Below the pieces are notes generated by a model. It was not told the DNA's origin and ran no database searches. It saw nothing but the letters and a program-made list of their open reading frames with translations. From Cognatazoarcus halotolerans (GTDB lineage Bacteria; Pseudomonadota; Gammaproteobacteria; Burkholderiales; Rhodocyclaceae): a stretch of 64,000 nucleotides of DNA. This document shows, piece after piece, positions 45,572 through 55,021 of the stretch. The first letter of the stretch is position 1. Every line of letters starts with the position of its first letter. Both the position numbers and the translations under genes were made by a program. The DNA lies in contig NZ_WUAF01000018.1 in the NCBI RefSeq assembly GCF_009800965.1, positions 17,133-81,132 of the forward strand, given 5' to 3'.

Positions 45572-46138
45572 ATGACCCGCACCACACGCACATTGCTCGC
45601 CTTGCTGGCGACCAGCACCGCGCTCGCCGCACCGACCCACGCCGCAGAGTTCAAGACGGTCGACCCCGCGCAGAGCCGCATCGGCTTCGCCTATACCCAG
45701 ATGGGCGTCGGCATGGACGGCAGCTTCGGAAAATTCACCGCGAAACTCGCCTTCGATCCCGCCAGACCCGAACAGGGCAAGGCTGCGCTCGAACTGCAGA
45801 TCGCCAGCATCGATGCCGGTTCGTCCGAGGCGAACGATGAAGTCAAGGCCAAGGACTGGTTCAATACGGCCGCCTTCCCGACCGCACGCTTCGAATCCGG
45901 TGCCATCAAGCCACTCGGTGGGAATCGCTATCAGCTCAACGGCAAACTCACCATCAAGGGCCGGACGCACGACATCACGACACCGGTGAGCTTCACGCCC
46001 AGCGGCAAGAGCGGCAGCTTCGATGGCGTCTTTGCGATCAAGCGCAGCGACTACGGCATCGGAGAAGGACAGTGGGCCGACGTCGGCATCGTCGCCGACG
46101 AGATCCGCATCAAGTTCCACATCGTCGCGGGCCAATAG
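45572..46138 (+). CDS. YceI family periplasmic protein (copy 1)
   Basis: A 188-residue exported protein: a signal peptide ends near APTHA (residue 24), then a YceI lipocalin-like barrel that binds isoprenoid lipids in characterised members. The barrel shows QSRIGFAYTQMGVGMDGSFGKF, KDWFNTAAFPTARFES and LTIKGRTHDITTPVSF. It lies 14 bases after the cytochrome gene and is probably co-transcribed. Confidence 0.92.
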   Translation: MTRTTRTLLALLATSTALAAPTHAAEFKTVDPAQSRIGFAYTQMGVGMDGSFGKFTAKLAFDPARPEQGKAALELQIASIDAGSSEANDEVKAKDWFNTAAFPTARFESGAIKPLGGNRYQLNGKLTIKGRTHDITTPVSFTPSGKSGSFDGVFAIKRSDYGIGEGQWADVGIVADEIRIKFHIVAGQ

Positions 46139-46194
46139 GCACCGCCAGTTTCAATCCCCGGAAAATCGCGACACCAACCCAAACGGAGCTCAAC

Positions 46195-46773
46195 ATGAAG
46201 AAAGCCATCGCCTCACTCGCCCTCGCAATGTTCGCCGGCATCGCCACCACGCCCGCGCTTGCCGCACCGGAAGTCTTCAACATCGACAACACCCACACCT
46301 TTCCGCGCTTCTCGTACAGCCACTTCGGCTACTCCAAGCAGTTGTCGCGTTTCAACAAGACCAGCGGCACCGTCACCTGGGACAAGGCCGCACGCACCGG
46401 CGCGGTGGACATCACCATCGACATGAAGTCGGTCGATACCGGTTTCCCGCTCTTCGATGGTCACATCCAGGGCACCGACTTCCTCGACACCGCCAACTAC
46501 CCGACCGCCACCTTCAAGTCTTCCAAGGTCGTGTTCGAAGGCGACAAGCCGGTCAGCGTGGAAGGTACGCTGACCATCAAGGGCGTGAGCAAGCCGGTAA
46601 CGCTGACGGTGACCTCGTTCCAGGCCATGCCGCACCCGATGCTCAAGAAGGACGCGATCGGCGCCAACGCCACCACGGTCATCAAGCGTAGCGACTTCAA
46701 CGCCGGAAAGTACGCGCCCAACGTCGGCGACGAGGTCACGCTCGACATTGCCCTCGAAGCCATCAAGATGTGA
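46195..46773 (+). CDS. YceI family periplasmic protein (copy 2)
   Basis: A 192-residue YceI protein with a signal peptide ending at TTPALA. The barrel has NIDNTHTFPRFSYSHFGYSKQLSRF, FPLFDGHIQGTDFLD, YPTATFKSSKV and LTIKGVSKPVTLTVT, close to E. coli YceI. It differs clearly from copy 1, so this is an old duplication or two distinct subfamilies rather than a recent repeat. Confidence 0.93.
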   Translation: MKKAIASLALAMFAGIATTPALAAPEVFNIDNTHTFPRFSYSHFGYSKQLSRFNKTSGTVTWDKAARTGAVDITIDMKSVDTGFPLFDGHIQGTDFLDTANYPTATFKSSKVVFEGDKPVSVEGTLTIKGVSKPVTLTVTSFQAMPHPMLKKDAIGANATTVIKRSDFNAGKYAPNVGDEVTLDIALEAIKM

Positions 46774-46968
46774 GGTTTCGCGACGCCCCCCGTCGGCGCA
46801 TGGCGGGCGGGGAGGCGAGCGGCAACGCATACCGCCCGTCGGGTGGCGGGCCTTGACACCGAGATTGACGCGGGAATACCCCCATCGGCGTGTACACTTC
46901 GTGGTCTCCCCGCCTGCGAGTCACACACGCCGCCCACCAGTGGCGCTTCTCATCAAGGATTGCCCCCG

Positions 46969-47811
46969 ATGCAACAGCTCACCCCCGCCGGCCAGCAGGT
47001 CGTCAGCGACCTCTCCGCACGTTATGGCGTCAGTACCGACGCGGTCACCCACATGCTGATCTCGGTTCTCAACGGACAGGGCAGCATGGCGCAGTTCAGC
47101 CACCCCGAGTTCGGTGGCAGCGGCCAGTGGATGCGCGGCGGCATGACCATGGTCGGCGACATGTTCAACTACGGCCTCAAGAACCTCGTCGACAATCTCT
47201 GTTCCGAGATCTCCAACATCCTCGGCAACCAGCCCGGCCTGCTGCAGACCGGCAGCTTCCAGTCGCAAAGCCAGTCCAGCGGTGGCATGTCGAGCGGCGG
47301 CATGCCGATGGCCCCGAACTCGCTGTTCGTGCCCGACCCGCGCTCGCAGTGGTATCCGGCCGAACTCGGCATGCCCAATTCCAGCGGTTCGCAGAACAAC
47401 GTCCGCTACGCCTACTTCGCCAATGCGCGGCGCCTCGCCGTCGATGTCGGCGGCGACGTGGCGATCTACGACACGCTGAATCACCAGATCGGCGGTTTTT
47501 CGCAGCAACAGGGTTCGGGCGGCTCGATCACCTTTACCAGCCAGTACGGCACGGTGAACCTCGCCAGCCTGCCGATGCTCTCCCGCAACGGACAACCGGT
47601 GATGCCGGCACCGCAGAACGACGGCTACAACAACCCGCCCGCGTACCAGGAAAGCCCCAATTACAACCCGGCGCTGACCCAGAATGTCGGTGGCGGCGAC
47701 ACCAATGCGATCCTCTCGGCGCTCGAAAAGCTCGGCGACCTCAAGTCGAAGGGCATCCTCTCGGACGATGAGTTCGCTGCGAAGAAGGCAGACCTGCTCT
47801 CGCGCCTGTAA
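46969..47811 (+). CDS. SHOCT domain-containing protein
   Basis: A 280-residue cytoplasmic protein. The N-terminal half has an Ala/Gln helix and a segment rich in Gly, Met and Ser (QSQSQSSGGMSSGGMPM). The middle resembles a beta domain, and a flexible linker leads to the C-terminal SHOCT helix pair, ILSALEKLGDLKSKGILSDDEFAAKKADLL. SHOCT is a short oligomerisation motif, and the overall function is unknown. No signal peptide is seen. Confidence 0.82.
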   Translation: MQQLTPAGQQVVSDLSARYGVSTDAVTHMLISVLNGQGSMAQFSHPEFGGSGQWMRGGMTMVGDMFNYGLKNLVDNLCSEISNILGNQPGLLQTGSFQSQSQSSGGMSSGGMPMAPNSLFVPDPRSQWYPAELGMPNSSGSQNNVRYAYFANARRLAVDVGGDVAIYDTLNHQIGGFSQQQGSGGSITFTSQYGTVNLASLPMLSRNGQPVMPAPQNDGYNNPPAYQESPNYNPALTQNVGGGDTNAILSALEKLGDLKSKGILSDDEFAAKKADLLSRL

Positions 47812-47823
47812 GACCTGCACCGC

Positions 47824-47843
47824 GGCGCGCATACCTGCGCGCC
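47824..47843. terminator. Hairpin after the SHOCT gene
   Basis: GGCGCGCA and TGCGCGCC form a perfect 8-bp stem with a TACC loop, 13 bases after the stop. There is no T-run. Confidence 0.5.
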
Positions 47844-48151
47844 CCTGCGCCTGGAATCCGGCTGAACGAGTCCGCCCGGACGGGCGCCACCCGCCCGACA
47901 CGGCGGGCGAGAGCGCAGTGCTTCCAGCCAGAGGATGGACAGGTGAGACGGCAGCGCCGCGCGCCAGCCCGGGTGAAGGTCACGATTCGCCCTGAGGTTG
48001 AAAGCCGCAACGAAATCGGCCTCGCCTTCGATCAAAGCGCGTTCCGGCTGATCAGTATTGACGATACCGATCTCCGGGCGCACCCGTCGATGCCCTCTGG
48101 CCGGACGCTCGACGAATTTCGGCAGAAGGCCAACGACGTAACCCGGCGCCC

Positions 48152-48157
48152 TATAAT
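48152..48157 (+). promoter_or_regulatory. -10 box TATAAT upstream of the DUF5710 gene
   Basis: A consensus TATAAT lies 31 bases before the ATG at 48188. The expected -35 position holds only a poor match (GCCAAC), so it may depend on an activator. Confidence 0.4.
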
Positions 48158-48187
48158 GCCGGGCCCCACAACCCGGCTCGAGCACCC

Positions 48188-48517
48188 ATGAGACTCAACC
48201 TTAAGGTCCCCTTCGCGGAAAAGGACGAGGCCAAGAAACTTGGCGCCCGCTGGGATCCTGCACGCAAGCTCTGGTACATCGAGAACAAGGAAGACCTCGC
48301 ACCGTTTTCGCGATGGTCCCCCAGCCGTCACGATACCGCCGCTGAGACGGCGCAGCCGCAGAAGCGCGCCAGCGTGGCGCGGCAGGCATCGTCCGGCTTC
48401 GTGCATGTCGGCAGCAAGTACGTCGAACATCCGCGTGTGTGTGACTGCCCGCCCTGGGAAGTATGCGACGCGTGCCGCTCCATGGCCCTGCCGGAGCATG
48501 CCGGGGACAGGCGCTGA
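48188..48517 (+). CDS. DUF5710 domain-containing protein
   Basis: A 109-residue protein. The first 45 residues are the DUF5710 motif NLKVPFAEKDEAKKLGARWDPARKLWYI, often found in DNA-processing or mobile-element proteins. The C-terminus has a small cysteine cluster, CDCPPWEVCDAC, which could bind zinc. Its stop overlaps the start of the exonuclease gene by one base, suggesting that the two work together on nucleic acid. Confidence 0.82.
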   Translation: MRLNLKVPFAEKDEAKKLGARWDPARKLWYIENKEDLAPFSRWSPSRHDTAAETAQPQKRASVARQASSGFVHVGSKYVEHPRVCDCPPWEVCDACRSMALPEHAGDRR

Positions 48518-49128
48518 TGGAAGTCGTCGCGGTCATCGACTTCGAGACGACCGGACTCTCGCCCGCTCAGGGCGACCGTGCCACCGAGATCGCCGCGGTA
48601 ATTCTCGAGAACGGCAAGGTGGTCGATCGTTACCAGAGCCTCATGAATGCGGGCGTACGCATCCCTTCCTTCATCGAATCGCTGACCGGCATCTCCAACG
48701 AGATGATCCATAGAGCTCCGGATGCGGCCGAGGTGATGCACGAGGTCGCGGATTTCGTCGGTGACCTGCCGCTGGTGGCCCACAACGCGTCCTTCGACTG
48801 CAAGTTCTGGGACGCCGAACTGGCCCGCATCGAACGCCACAGACGGCAGGATTTCGTCTGCTCGCTACTGTTGTCGCGGCGAATTCTTCCCATGGCACCC
48901 AGCCACCGGCTCGGCGCGCTCATCGAATACGCGCGGCTCCCGGTGGCTGGCCGCGCCCACCGCGCCCTTGCCGATGCCGAAATGGCGGCCAGCCTGCTGC
49001 TGCGCCTCGAGGACGAACTGCGCCAAACCCACCGGGTAGCGGAAGTCTCGATCGAGCTTCTCCGCAATATCCAGCGCGTGCCAAAGAGCCAGCTGGGCCG
49101 CTGCATCGAGCGCGCGCAGCAGCGCTGA
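48517..49128 (+). CDS. DnaQ-like 3'-5' exonuclease (DEDDh)
   Basis: A 203-residue single-domain exonuclease. The four acidic residues and the histidine are all present: VAVIDFETTGLSP (Exo I), LVAHNASFDCKFWD (Exo II) and AHRALADAEMAASLLLR (Exo III, DEDDh type). GISNEMI lies between. It is like the proofreading subunit of DNA polymerase III but stands alone after a DUF5710 protein. DNA repair or RNA turnover is possible. Confidence 0.92.
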   Translation: MEVVAVIDFETTGLSPAQGDRATEIAAVILENGKVVDRYQSLMNAGVRIPSFIESLTGISNEMIHRAPDAAEVMHEVADFVGDLPLVAHNASFDCKFWDAELARIERHRRQDFVCSLLLSRRILPMAPSHRLGALIEYARLPVAGRAHRALADAEMAASLLLRLEDELRQTHRVAEVSIELLRNIQRVPKSQLGRCIERAQQR

Positions 49129-49273
49129 GACCCGCGCCCGCAGCCCTGGGCCAGCAACCCGCAACGCGCAAGCACGTCCCGACCGCGAGCCGGCCCGGCC
49201 CACCTCGATCGGCTTCCGGGCCAGGTGGCAAAGCGCTCGGGAATCGGCCGGTAAAAAAATAGCTTGATATTAA

Positions 49274-49285
49274 ATAGCACGCTAT
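49274..49285. promoter_or_regulatory. Palindrome before ohrR, probable OhrR operator
   Basis: ATAGC-AC-GCTAT is a perfect palindrome, overlapped on its right side by an AT-rich TATATAA -10-like run. A related site lies upstream of ohr, and both share AAAT-GCACGC-AT. Confidence 0.55.
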
Positions 49286-49299
49286 ATAAACTGCGTCCC

Positions 49300-49767
<468 letters not shown>

Positions 49768-49812
49768 ACACCGCCCATGGATGGGCCTGCACGTATTTGA
49801 ATGATCATTTAA

Positions 49813-49824
49813 ATTGCACGCGAT
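49813..49824. promoter_or_regulatory. Near-palindrome before ohr, probable OhrR operator
   Basis: ATTGC-AC-GCGAT matches the site before ohrR (one palindrome mismatch) and sits in an AT-rich promoter region about 85 bases before ohr. Confidence 0.5.
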
Positions 49825-49906
49825 TATTTAGTTCGCTATCGACCCGGAGCCTGCGACACCCGGAGCCGAAGACCTACCCCCGTCGCACCTCATCAGGAGA
49901 TACACC

Positions 49907-50329
49907 ATGCTCGAAAAAGCGCTCTACCAGGCCAATGCCACAGCCACCGGCGGCCGTGACGGCCGCGCCGTCAGTTCCGACGGCGCGCTCGACATCAAGC
50001 TCACCACACCGAAAGAACTCGGTGGTGCGGGCGGCAACGGCACCAATCCCGAGCAGCTTTTCGCCGCCGGCTACTCCGCCTGCTTCATGGGCGCAATGAA
50101 ATTCGTCGCCGGCAAGGAGAAGATCGCGCTGCCAAGCGAACTGAGTATCAACGGCATCGTCGGCATCGGTCCGATCCCGACCGGCTTCGGCATCGAGGTG
50201 GAACTGCGGATCTCCGCCCCCGGCGTGGACAGGACCACCCTGCGTGCGCTGGTCGACAAGGCGCACATCGTGTGCCCTTACTCCAACGCCACGCGCGGCA
50301 ACATCAACGTGACACTGACGCTGGTCTGA
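49907..50329 (+). CDS. ohr: Organic hydroperoxide resistance protein Ohr
   Basis: Ohr is a dithiol peroxidase that reduces organic hydroperoxides using lipoamide. The 140-residue protein has the peroxidatic Cys in [13 protein letters not shown] and the resolving Cys in [14 protein letters not shown], with the catalytic Arg/Glu region [11 protein letters not shown] and [12 protein letters not shown]. Length and motifs are typical. It lies just after ohrR. Confidence 0.95.
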   Translation: MLEKALYQANATATGGRDGRAVSSDGALDIKLTTPKELGGAGGNGTNPEQLFAAGYSACFMGAMKFVAGKEKIALPSELSINGIVGIGPIPTGFGIEVELRISAPGVDRTTLRALVDKAHIVCPYSNATRGNINVTLTLV

Positions 50330-50352
50330 GCGTCGACGGATGATCCCGGGGA

Positions 50353-50374
50353 GCGGGCGACAGGCGCCGCCCGC
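50353..50374. terminator. Hairpin between convergent ohr and aminotransferase genes
   Basis: GCGGGCG (50353-50359) and CGCCCGC (50368-50374) form a perfect 7-bp stem with an eight-base loop. Confidence 0.5.
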
Positions 50375-50377
50375 CGT

Positions 50378-51232
50378 TCAGATGGCCTCGGCGCGACTGT
50401 GCGCAAGGTAGATCTCGCGCAGCCGCGCCGCCACCGGGCCGGGCTTGCCGTCGCCGATGGCGACGCCATCGATCTGCACCACCGGCGAAACCAGGGTCGT
50501 GGCCGAGGTGATGAACGCCTCTTTCGCGGCCTTTGCCTCTGCGACGTCGAAGCCGCGTTCCTCTAGAGTGAGCCCGAGTTCGCGGGCGCACTCGAGTACC
50601 GCGCGACGGGTGATGCCGTTGAGGATCAGGTTGGAGACATCACGCGTCACGATCGCACCTTCCGCGGTGACGATGTAGGCATTGCTCGACGAACCTTCGG
50701 TGACCAGGCCGTCGCGCACCAGCCAGGCGTCGTCGGCGCCGGCCTTCTTTGCCTGGTTCTTGGCCATCGAAGAATAGAGCAGCTGCACCGTCTTGATGTC
50801 GCAGCGCTGCCAGCGCTGGTCTTCCAGGATGATCACGCGCTGCGCCAGCTCTGCCGCAGACCGGGTCGAGAAATGTTTCTTCTGGGTATACAGCACCACG
50901 GTGTTGGGCGTTGCGCGGTCCGGGAAGATGAAATCCCGGTCCGCCACACCACGGCTCACCTGAATGTACACCAGGCCTTCGTCGATCTGGTTGAGCTCGA
51001 CCAGCCTGCGATGAATTGCCAGCAGATCCGCGTCATCCATCGAGAAAGGCATGTCGAGCTCACCGAGCGAGCGGCGCAGCCGCGCCAAGTGGCCGGCGAA
51101 ATCGATCAGCTTGCCGTCGAGCACCGCGGTGACCTCATAGACCGCGTCGGCAAAGACGAAGCCCCGGTCGAAGATCGAGATCTTTGCCTCGGTTTCGGGC
51201 AGGTATTGCCCGTTCAGATAGACCTGACGCAT
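50378..51232 (-). CDS. D-amino acid aminotransferase (class IV)
   Basis: A 284-residue PLP enzyme of fold type IV that exchanges the amino group between D-amino acids and 2-oxo acids. It has YLNGQYLPETEAKISIFDRGFVFADAVYE, VYIQVSRGVADRDF, the Schiff-base lysine in CDIKTVQLLYSSMAK, TEGSSSNAYIV and the late SATTLVSPVVQIDG, typical of D-alanine aminotransferases rather than branched-chain enzymes. It ends an operon with dgcN and dgcA, so it likely feeds on or supplies D-glutamate. Confidence 0.9.
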   Translation of the reverse strand: MRQVYLNGQYLPETEAKISIFDRGFVFADAVYEVTAVLDGKLIDFAGHLARLRRSLGELDMPFSMDDADLLAIHRRLVELNQIDEGLVYIQVSRGVADRDFIFPDRATPNTVVLYTQKKHFSTRSAAELAQRVIILEDQRWQRCDIKTVQLLYSSMAKNQAKKAGADDAWLVRDGLVTEGSSSNAYIVTAEGAIVTRDVSNLILNGITRRAVLECARELGLTLEERGFDVAEAKAAKEAFITSATTLVSPVVQIDGVAIGDGKPGPVAARLREIYLAHSRAEAI

Positions 51233-51236
51233 TGCT

Positions 51237-52223
51237 TCAACCCCAGAACGTTGTGGATGCGGGCGCCATCAGCGAGCCCTCGTAGCGAATCGCCCCCTCG
51301 CGGTCGCGCGCCAGCAGCAAGGGTCCGTCGAGATCGACGTAGCCCGCATCCTGGGCGAGCAGCTGGGCCGGCGCCATGGACAGCGAGGTTCCCAGCATGC
51401 AGCCGACCATGATCCCGAAACCGGCGGCGCGCGCCTGCGCCTTGAGGCGCAGCGCCTCGGTAAGCCCGCCAGTCTTGTCGAGCTTGATGTTGATCGCGTC
51501 GTACTTGCCCACCAGCCGGGCCAGCGTGGCACTGTCGTGACAGCTCTCGTCGGCGCACACCGGCAGGACGCGATCGATGCCGGCGAGGGCCGCGTCGGCG
51601 TCTGCCGGGAAGGGCTGCTCGACCAGCGCCACACCGAGGCGCACGAACTCCGGCGCCAGGGCGGCGTACTCCTGCGCACTCCAGCCCTCGTTGGCGTCCA
51701 CGATGATCACGGCGTCCGGCGCGCCTTCGCGCACCGCCCGGATGCGCGGCAGATCGCCGCTCGAACCGAGCTTCACCTTGAGCAGCGGCCGGTGCGCGTT
51801 CTCCGCGGCACGGGCGCGCATCTCGTCCGGTTCGCCGAGCGAGAGCGTGTAGGCGGTAATCATCGGCTGCGGCGCGGCCAGCCCGGCGAGCCGCCACACC
51901 GGCATCCCTGTGCGCCTTGCCTCCAGATCCCACAGCGCGCAGTCGAGCGCGTTGCGCGCGGCGCCGGCTGGCAGCCGGTTCTGCAGCGCAATGCGATCCA
52001 GCCCGTGTCGCAGGTCGGCAGCGATATCCTGGATGGCCTCGATGACACTGTCGACGGTCTCACCGTAGCGGGCATAGGGCACGCACTCGCCCCGGCCGAC
52101 CAAGCCATCCGCGGCGAGCTCGACCGTCACCACCCTGATCTCGGTGCGCGAACCACGCGAGATGGTGAAGCGTCCGGCCACCGGAAAGCGCTCCTCGCAG
52201 GCCTTCAGGGCGATCGCACTCAC
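51237..52223 (-). CDS. dgcA: Enolase-superfamily racemase DgcA (N-acetyl-D-glutamate racemase type)
   Basis: A 328-residue member of the enolase superfamily, dipeptide-epimerase branch. DgcA racemises N-acetyl-D-glutamate in the D-glutamate catabolic route. Active-site landmarks are the KxK lysines in LLKVKLG, metal ligands in VIIVDANEGW, VALVEQPFP and VCADESC, and the second lysine in INIKLDKTGG. The GTG start at 52223 overlaps the dgcN stop by four bases. It could instead be an L-Ala-D/L-Glu epimerase, but the DUF1611 partner favours DgcA. Confidence 0.85.
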   Translation of the reverse strand: MSAIALKACEERFPVAGRFTISRGSRTEIRVVTVELAADGLVGRGECVPYARYGETVDSVIEAIQDIAADLRHGLDRIALQNRLPAGAARNALDCALWDLEARRTGMPVWRLAGLAAPQPMITAYTLSLGEPDEMRARAAENAHRPLLKVKLGSSGDLPRIRAVREGAPDAVIIVDANEGWSAQEYAALAPEFVRLGVALVEQPFPADADAALAGIDRVLPVCADESCHDSATLARLVGKYDAINIKLDKTGGLTEALRLKAQARAAGFGIMVGCMLGTSLSMAPAQLLAQDAGYVDLDGPLLLARDREGAIRYEGSLMAPASTTFWG

Positions 52224-53221
52224 AGTGCGTCCAGCGCCTCGGCAAGCCGCTGCGCACCGTGACGGAACGGGTCCACCGTGGGCAGGCCCATGCGCGCCTC
52301 GGTTTCGCGGCACAGCGCCAGCGCTTCTTCGGCGCCCATCGCCGCGGTGTTGAGCGAGATGCCGACCACCTTGCAGTCCGGGTTGACCATGCGCGCCATC
52401 AGCAGCGCGGTATCGCGCAAGGCCTCGAGACTCGGCAGGTGGTAATCGGGCAGGCCGCGCATGTGCGGGCGGCCCGGCTCGTGGCAGAGCACCAGCGCAT
52501 CGGGCTGGCCACCATGGATGAGGGCCAGCGTCACACCCGAGTAGGAGGCGTGGAACAGGCTGCCCTGACCCTCGATGAGATCCCAATGATCGGGCGCGTT
52601 GTCGGGCGTCAGGAACTCGATTGCGCCGGCCATGAAATCGGCCACCACCGCATCGAGCGGCACGCCGTCGCCGGTGATGAGGATCCCGGTCTGGCCGGTG
52701 GCACGGAAGGTCGCGCGCTGGCCCCGCTCGAGCATCGCCTTCTCGAGACACAGCGCAGTGTACATCTTGCCCACCGAGCAATCGGTGCCGACGGCCAGCA
52801 CCCGCTTGCCGCTGCGGCGCTTGCCGGTAGCGATCGGGTAGGGCACGGGCGGAATGCGCACATCGTGCAGGCTGCGACCAAGCGCCTGCGCCCTGGCCGC
52901 CAGATCGGCTTCGTCACGCAACAGGTTGTGCAGGCCCGAGGCGAGGTCGAGGCCGGCGTCGAGCGCTTCGAGCAACACCGATTTCCAGCTCGCCGAGATG
53001 ATGCCACCCCGGTTGGCGACGCCGATCACCAGCGTCTTCACGCCCTTGTCGACCGCCTCGGCAATACTCAGGTCGGGCAAGCCGAGGTTGGCGTTGCAGC
53101 CAGGCAGGCGCAACTGGCCGATGGCATGTTCCGGACGCCAGTCCTTGATGCCTTGGGCGACCTTGGCGGCGAGGCCGTCCGGCGCGTCGCCTAGAAACAG
53201 GAGATAGGGGGTTTCGATCAT
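52220..53221 (-). CDS. dgcN: DUF1611 N-acetyltransferase DgcN
   Basis: A 333-residue DUF1611 protein. Members acetylate D-glutamate so that DgcA can racemise it. A P-loop is visible in VLAVGTDCSVGKMYTALCLEKA, followed by GQTGILITGDGVPLDAVVADFMAGA, DLIEGQGSLFHASYSGV and LCHEPGRPHMRGLPDYHLPS. The ATG at 53221 begins IETPYLLFLGDA. It leads the operon dgcN-dgcA-aminotransferase. Confidence 0.88.
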   Translation of the reverse strand: MIETPYLLFLGDAPDGLAAKVAQGIKDWRPEHAIGQLRLPGCNANLGLPDLSIAEAVDKGVKTLVIGVANRGGIISASWKSVLLEALDAGLDLASGLHNLLRDEADLAARAQALGRSLHDVRIPPVPYPIATGKRRSGKRVLAVGTDCSVGKMYTALCLEKAMLERGQRATFRATGQTGILITGDGVPLDAVVADFMAGAIEFLTPDNAPDHWDLIEGQGSLFHASYSGVTLALIHGGQPDALVLCHEPGRPHMRGLPDYHLPSLEALRDTALLMARMVNPDCKVVGISLNTAAMGAEEALALCRETEARMGLPTVDPFRHGAQRLAEALDAL

Positions 53222-53363
53222 CGCAGTCAGCCACCTTGGGAAGATTCTGCCTCGCGCGGGCAGGCGCACTACCCGGCACCGTTATACCGCAGTGCATCAT
53301 GCGCACCCTGCCGCGCTTTGGCAAGCGTTCCGACCGACAGGTTCCGACGCATCGGCCGATTCC

Positions 53364-53837
53364 TCAGCCGCTCACCGCAACCCGCCGGACGCTTTCGGCC
53401 GCCCCGTCAGGAGTGAAGCGCTGACGAAAGTCGAACGCGGCGGGGCCCGCGCCCTCGCGGCTGAGCAGCGCGAGCCGTTCGAGCGCTTCGGCGATGTCCG
53501 GCCGATGCCCGTCGGCCACCCACCAAAGCACCATGTGCGGCCCGGTCGGTCGCTCGAACCAGTCGCGGCGGCTGGCCATCGGGCGGGTATGCGTCGAACG
53601 ATAGACGAACTCGAAAAGGCTGTCGGTGTTGCGCCATACCGACAGGTTGAAGATCATCAGCGGATCGTCGCCGACGACGGTGTCGCCCTCAAGCGCGTCG
53701 CCACCATGGCGCCACACCAGGCCCGGGTCGGCGTCGGCAAGCGCGTTGATTTCGTCGAGCTGTGCGACGAAACCCGCGATCTGCGGCGAATCGACGGGTG
53801 CGAGCAGACGGGCGATATTCAATTGGGCAAGTTGCAT
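53364..53837 (-). CDS. DUF3291 domain-containing protein
   Basis: A 157-residue small protein starting MQLAQLNIARLLAPVDSPQIAGFVAQL. Its core has MIFNLSVWRNTDSLFEFVYRS, RDWFERPTGPHMVLWWV and PDIAEALERLALL. The fold is related to dimeric ferredoxin-like monooxygenases, but activity is unknown. The start at 53837 is where the conserved sequence begins. Confidence 0.85.
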   Translation of the reverse strand: MQLAQLNIARLLAPVDSPQIAGFVAQLDEINALADADPGLVWRHGGDALEGDTVVGDDPLMIFNLSVWRNTDSLFEFVYRSTHTRPMASRRDWFERPTGPHMVLWWVADGHRPDIAEALERLALLSREGAGPAAFDFRQRFTPDGAAESVRRVAVSG

Positions 53838-53936
53838 GTCGGCATTTCCGGCGTAGGTACGGTCATCGACCGACAAGGTTCTCGCTTCGCGATGCGTAGA
53901 TCAAGCGAGGCTTTTTCACGCAAAGGTGAGTACCGC

Positions 53937-54911
53937 TCACCCATGCTCCGAGGAATACGGAGCCAGGTCGGCCTCCACCTCCTGCCGAAGCCAGGCGACG
54001 AAACGCTGGAGCAAGGGCGTTTCGGTCTGGCGTTCGGGCCTCACCAGCCAGTAGCGCCAGCGCTGCGGGCGTCCATGCGCGTCCAGACCGGCGGCCGCGG
54101 AAACGAACTGACCGGGACCGTATTCGAGCGGCACCTCGATGCCGAACGGTTTCACGAGCCGACCCTCGCGCAGCGCCCGCATTGCCAGGCTGCGCCGCGC
54201 CAGCGCCACGCCCTGTCCGTCGATGGCAGCCTGCACCACCACGCCCGAATCACTCAGAGCGAGACCGCTGGCCGGCTCCGGCCAGTCCAGCCCGGCGGCG
54301 CGAAACCAGTGCTGCCAGTCCTCGCCGACCGAACGGATCAGCGGCAGGCCGGCAAGGCCGGCCGGCAAACTCGGGATGCCGCCGGCGAAATCCGGCGCCA
54401 TCACCGGAAACAGCACGTCGTCCATCAACAGCTCGGTCCGCAAGCCGGGGTAGTTGCCGAAACCCCAGCGGATCGCCACATCCACGCCATCGCGAGCGAA
54501 ATCAGCGATCGCGTCCGACGAGAGCACGTTGAGTTCGCAGCCCGGATTCGCATCCAGAAACGCGACCAGCCGCGGCGCCAGCCAGCGCCCGGCGAACGAC
54601 GGCATCACACTTACCGAGAGGCGCAGCGGGTTGATGCGGTGGCGCAGCCCCGCGAGCGCGTCGGCAAGCTGCCGCAGCGCGCCATTGACCGCCGGCAGCA
54701 ATTCCTCGCCCGCCGGCGTGAGCACCACCGCACGGCCCTCGCGGGCAAACAACGGCATGCCGAGCTGTGCCTCGAGCGCCTTGATCTGATGGCTGACCGC
54801 GCTGTGGGTCACATTCAGCTCGCCCGCCGCGCGGGTGTAGCTGCCGAGCCGGGCCGCCGCCTCGAAGGTTCGCAGCGCAGGCAGGGGCGGAAGTTTTCCG
54901 GGTGCTTCCAT
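53937..54911 (-). CDS. LysR family transcriptional regulator (GcvA-like)
   Basis: A 324-residue LysR regulator. The DNA-binding domain is PPLPALRTFEAAARLGSYTRAAGELNVTHSAVSHQIKALEAQLG, of the GcvA/AmpR subgroup. The ligand-binding domain contains VDVAIRWGFGNYPGL. A TGT-N11-ACA box overlaps its start region, and the DUF2917 gene is divergent, a likely target. Confidence 0.92.
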   Translation of the reverse strand: MEAPGKLPPLPALRTFEAAARLGSYTRAAGELNVTHSAVSHQIKALEAQLGMPLFAREGRAVVLTPAGEELLPAVNGALRQLADALAGLRHRINPLRLSVSVMPSFAGRWLAPRLVAFLDANPGCELNVLSSDAIADFARDGVDVAIRWGFGNYPGLRTELLMDDVLFPVMAPDFAGGIPSLPAGLAGLPLIRSVGEDWQHWFRAAGLDWPEPASGLALSDSGVVVQAAIDGQGVALARRSLAMRALREGRLVKPFGIEVPLEYGPGQFVSAAAGLDAHGRPQRWRYWLVRPERQTETPLLQRFVAWLRQEVEADLAPYSSEHG

Positions 54912-54912
54912 A

Positions 54913-54929
54913 TGTAAATTGTTTTCACA
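54913..54929. promoter_or_regulatory. LysR box TGT-N11-ACA
   Basis: TGT at 54913-54915 and ACA at 54927-54929 have the 11-base spacing of a LysR-type T-N11-A box. It lies directly upstream of the divergent LysR gene, in the region shared with the DUF2917 gene. Confidence 0.5.
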
Positions 54930-55021
54930 TTATCTGGAATAAAGATCGTTATTCATACCGCTCGTGTTCAAACAGAATCAGCACATCCATCCTGATCATG
55001 AAACACGTCCGGAGATCGATC

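Larger units (their letters stand above)
47812..48187. other. Intergenic region with hairpins and a -10 box
   Basis: This 376-base stretch holds two hairpins (47824-47843 and CCCGCC/GGCGGG near 47890-47907) and a perfect -10 box close to the next gene. A GTG-started frame of 82 codons at 47943-48191 resembles nothing and is not called. Confidence 0.45.

Noticed and set aside
47943..48191. GTG-started 82-codon frame before the DUF5710 gene
   Set aside because: No ribosome binding site or family match, and it overlaps the -10 box of the next gene.
49824..49906. Possible small gene between ohrR and ohr
   Set aside because: Only promoter-like AT-rich sequence is present, with no start and stop of useful length.
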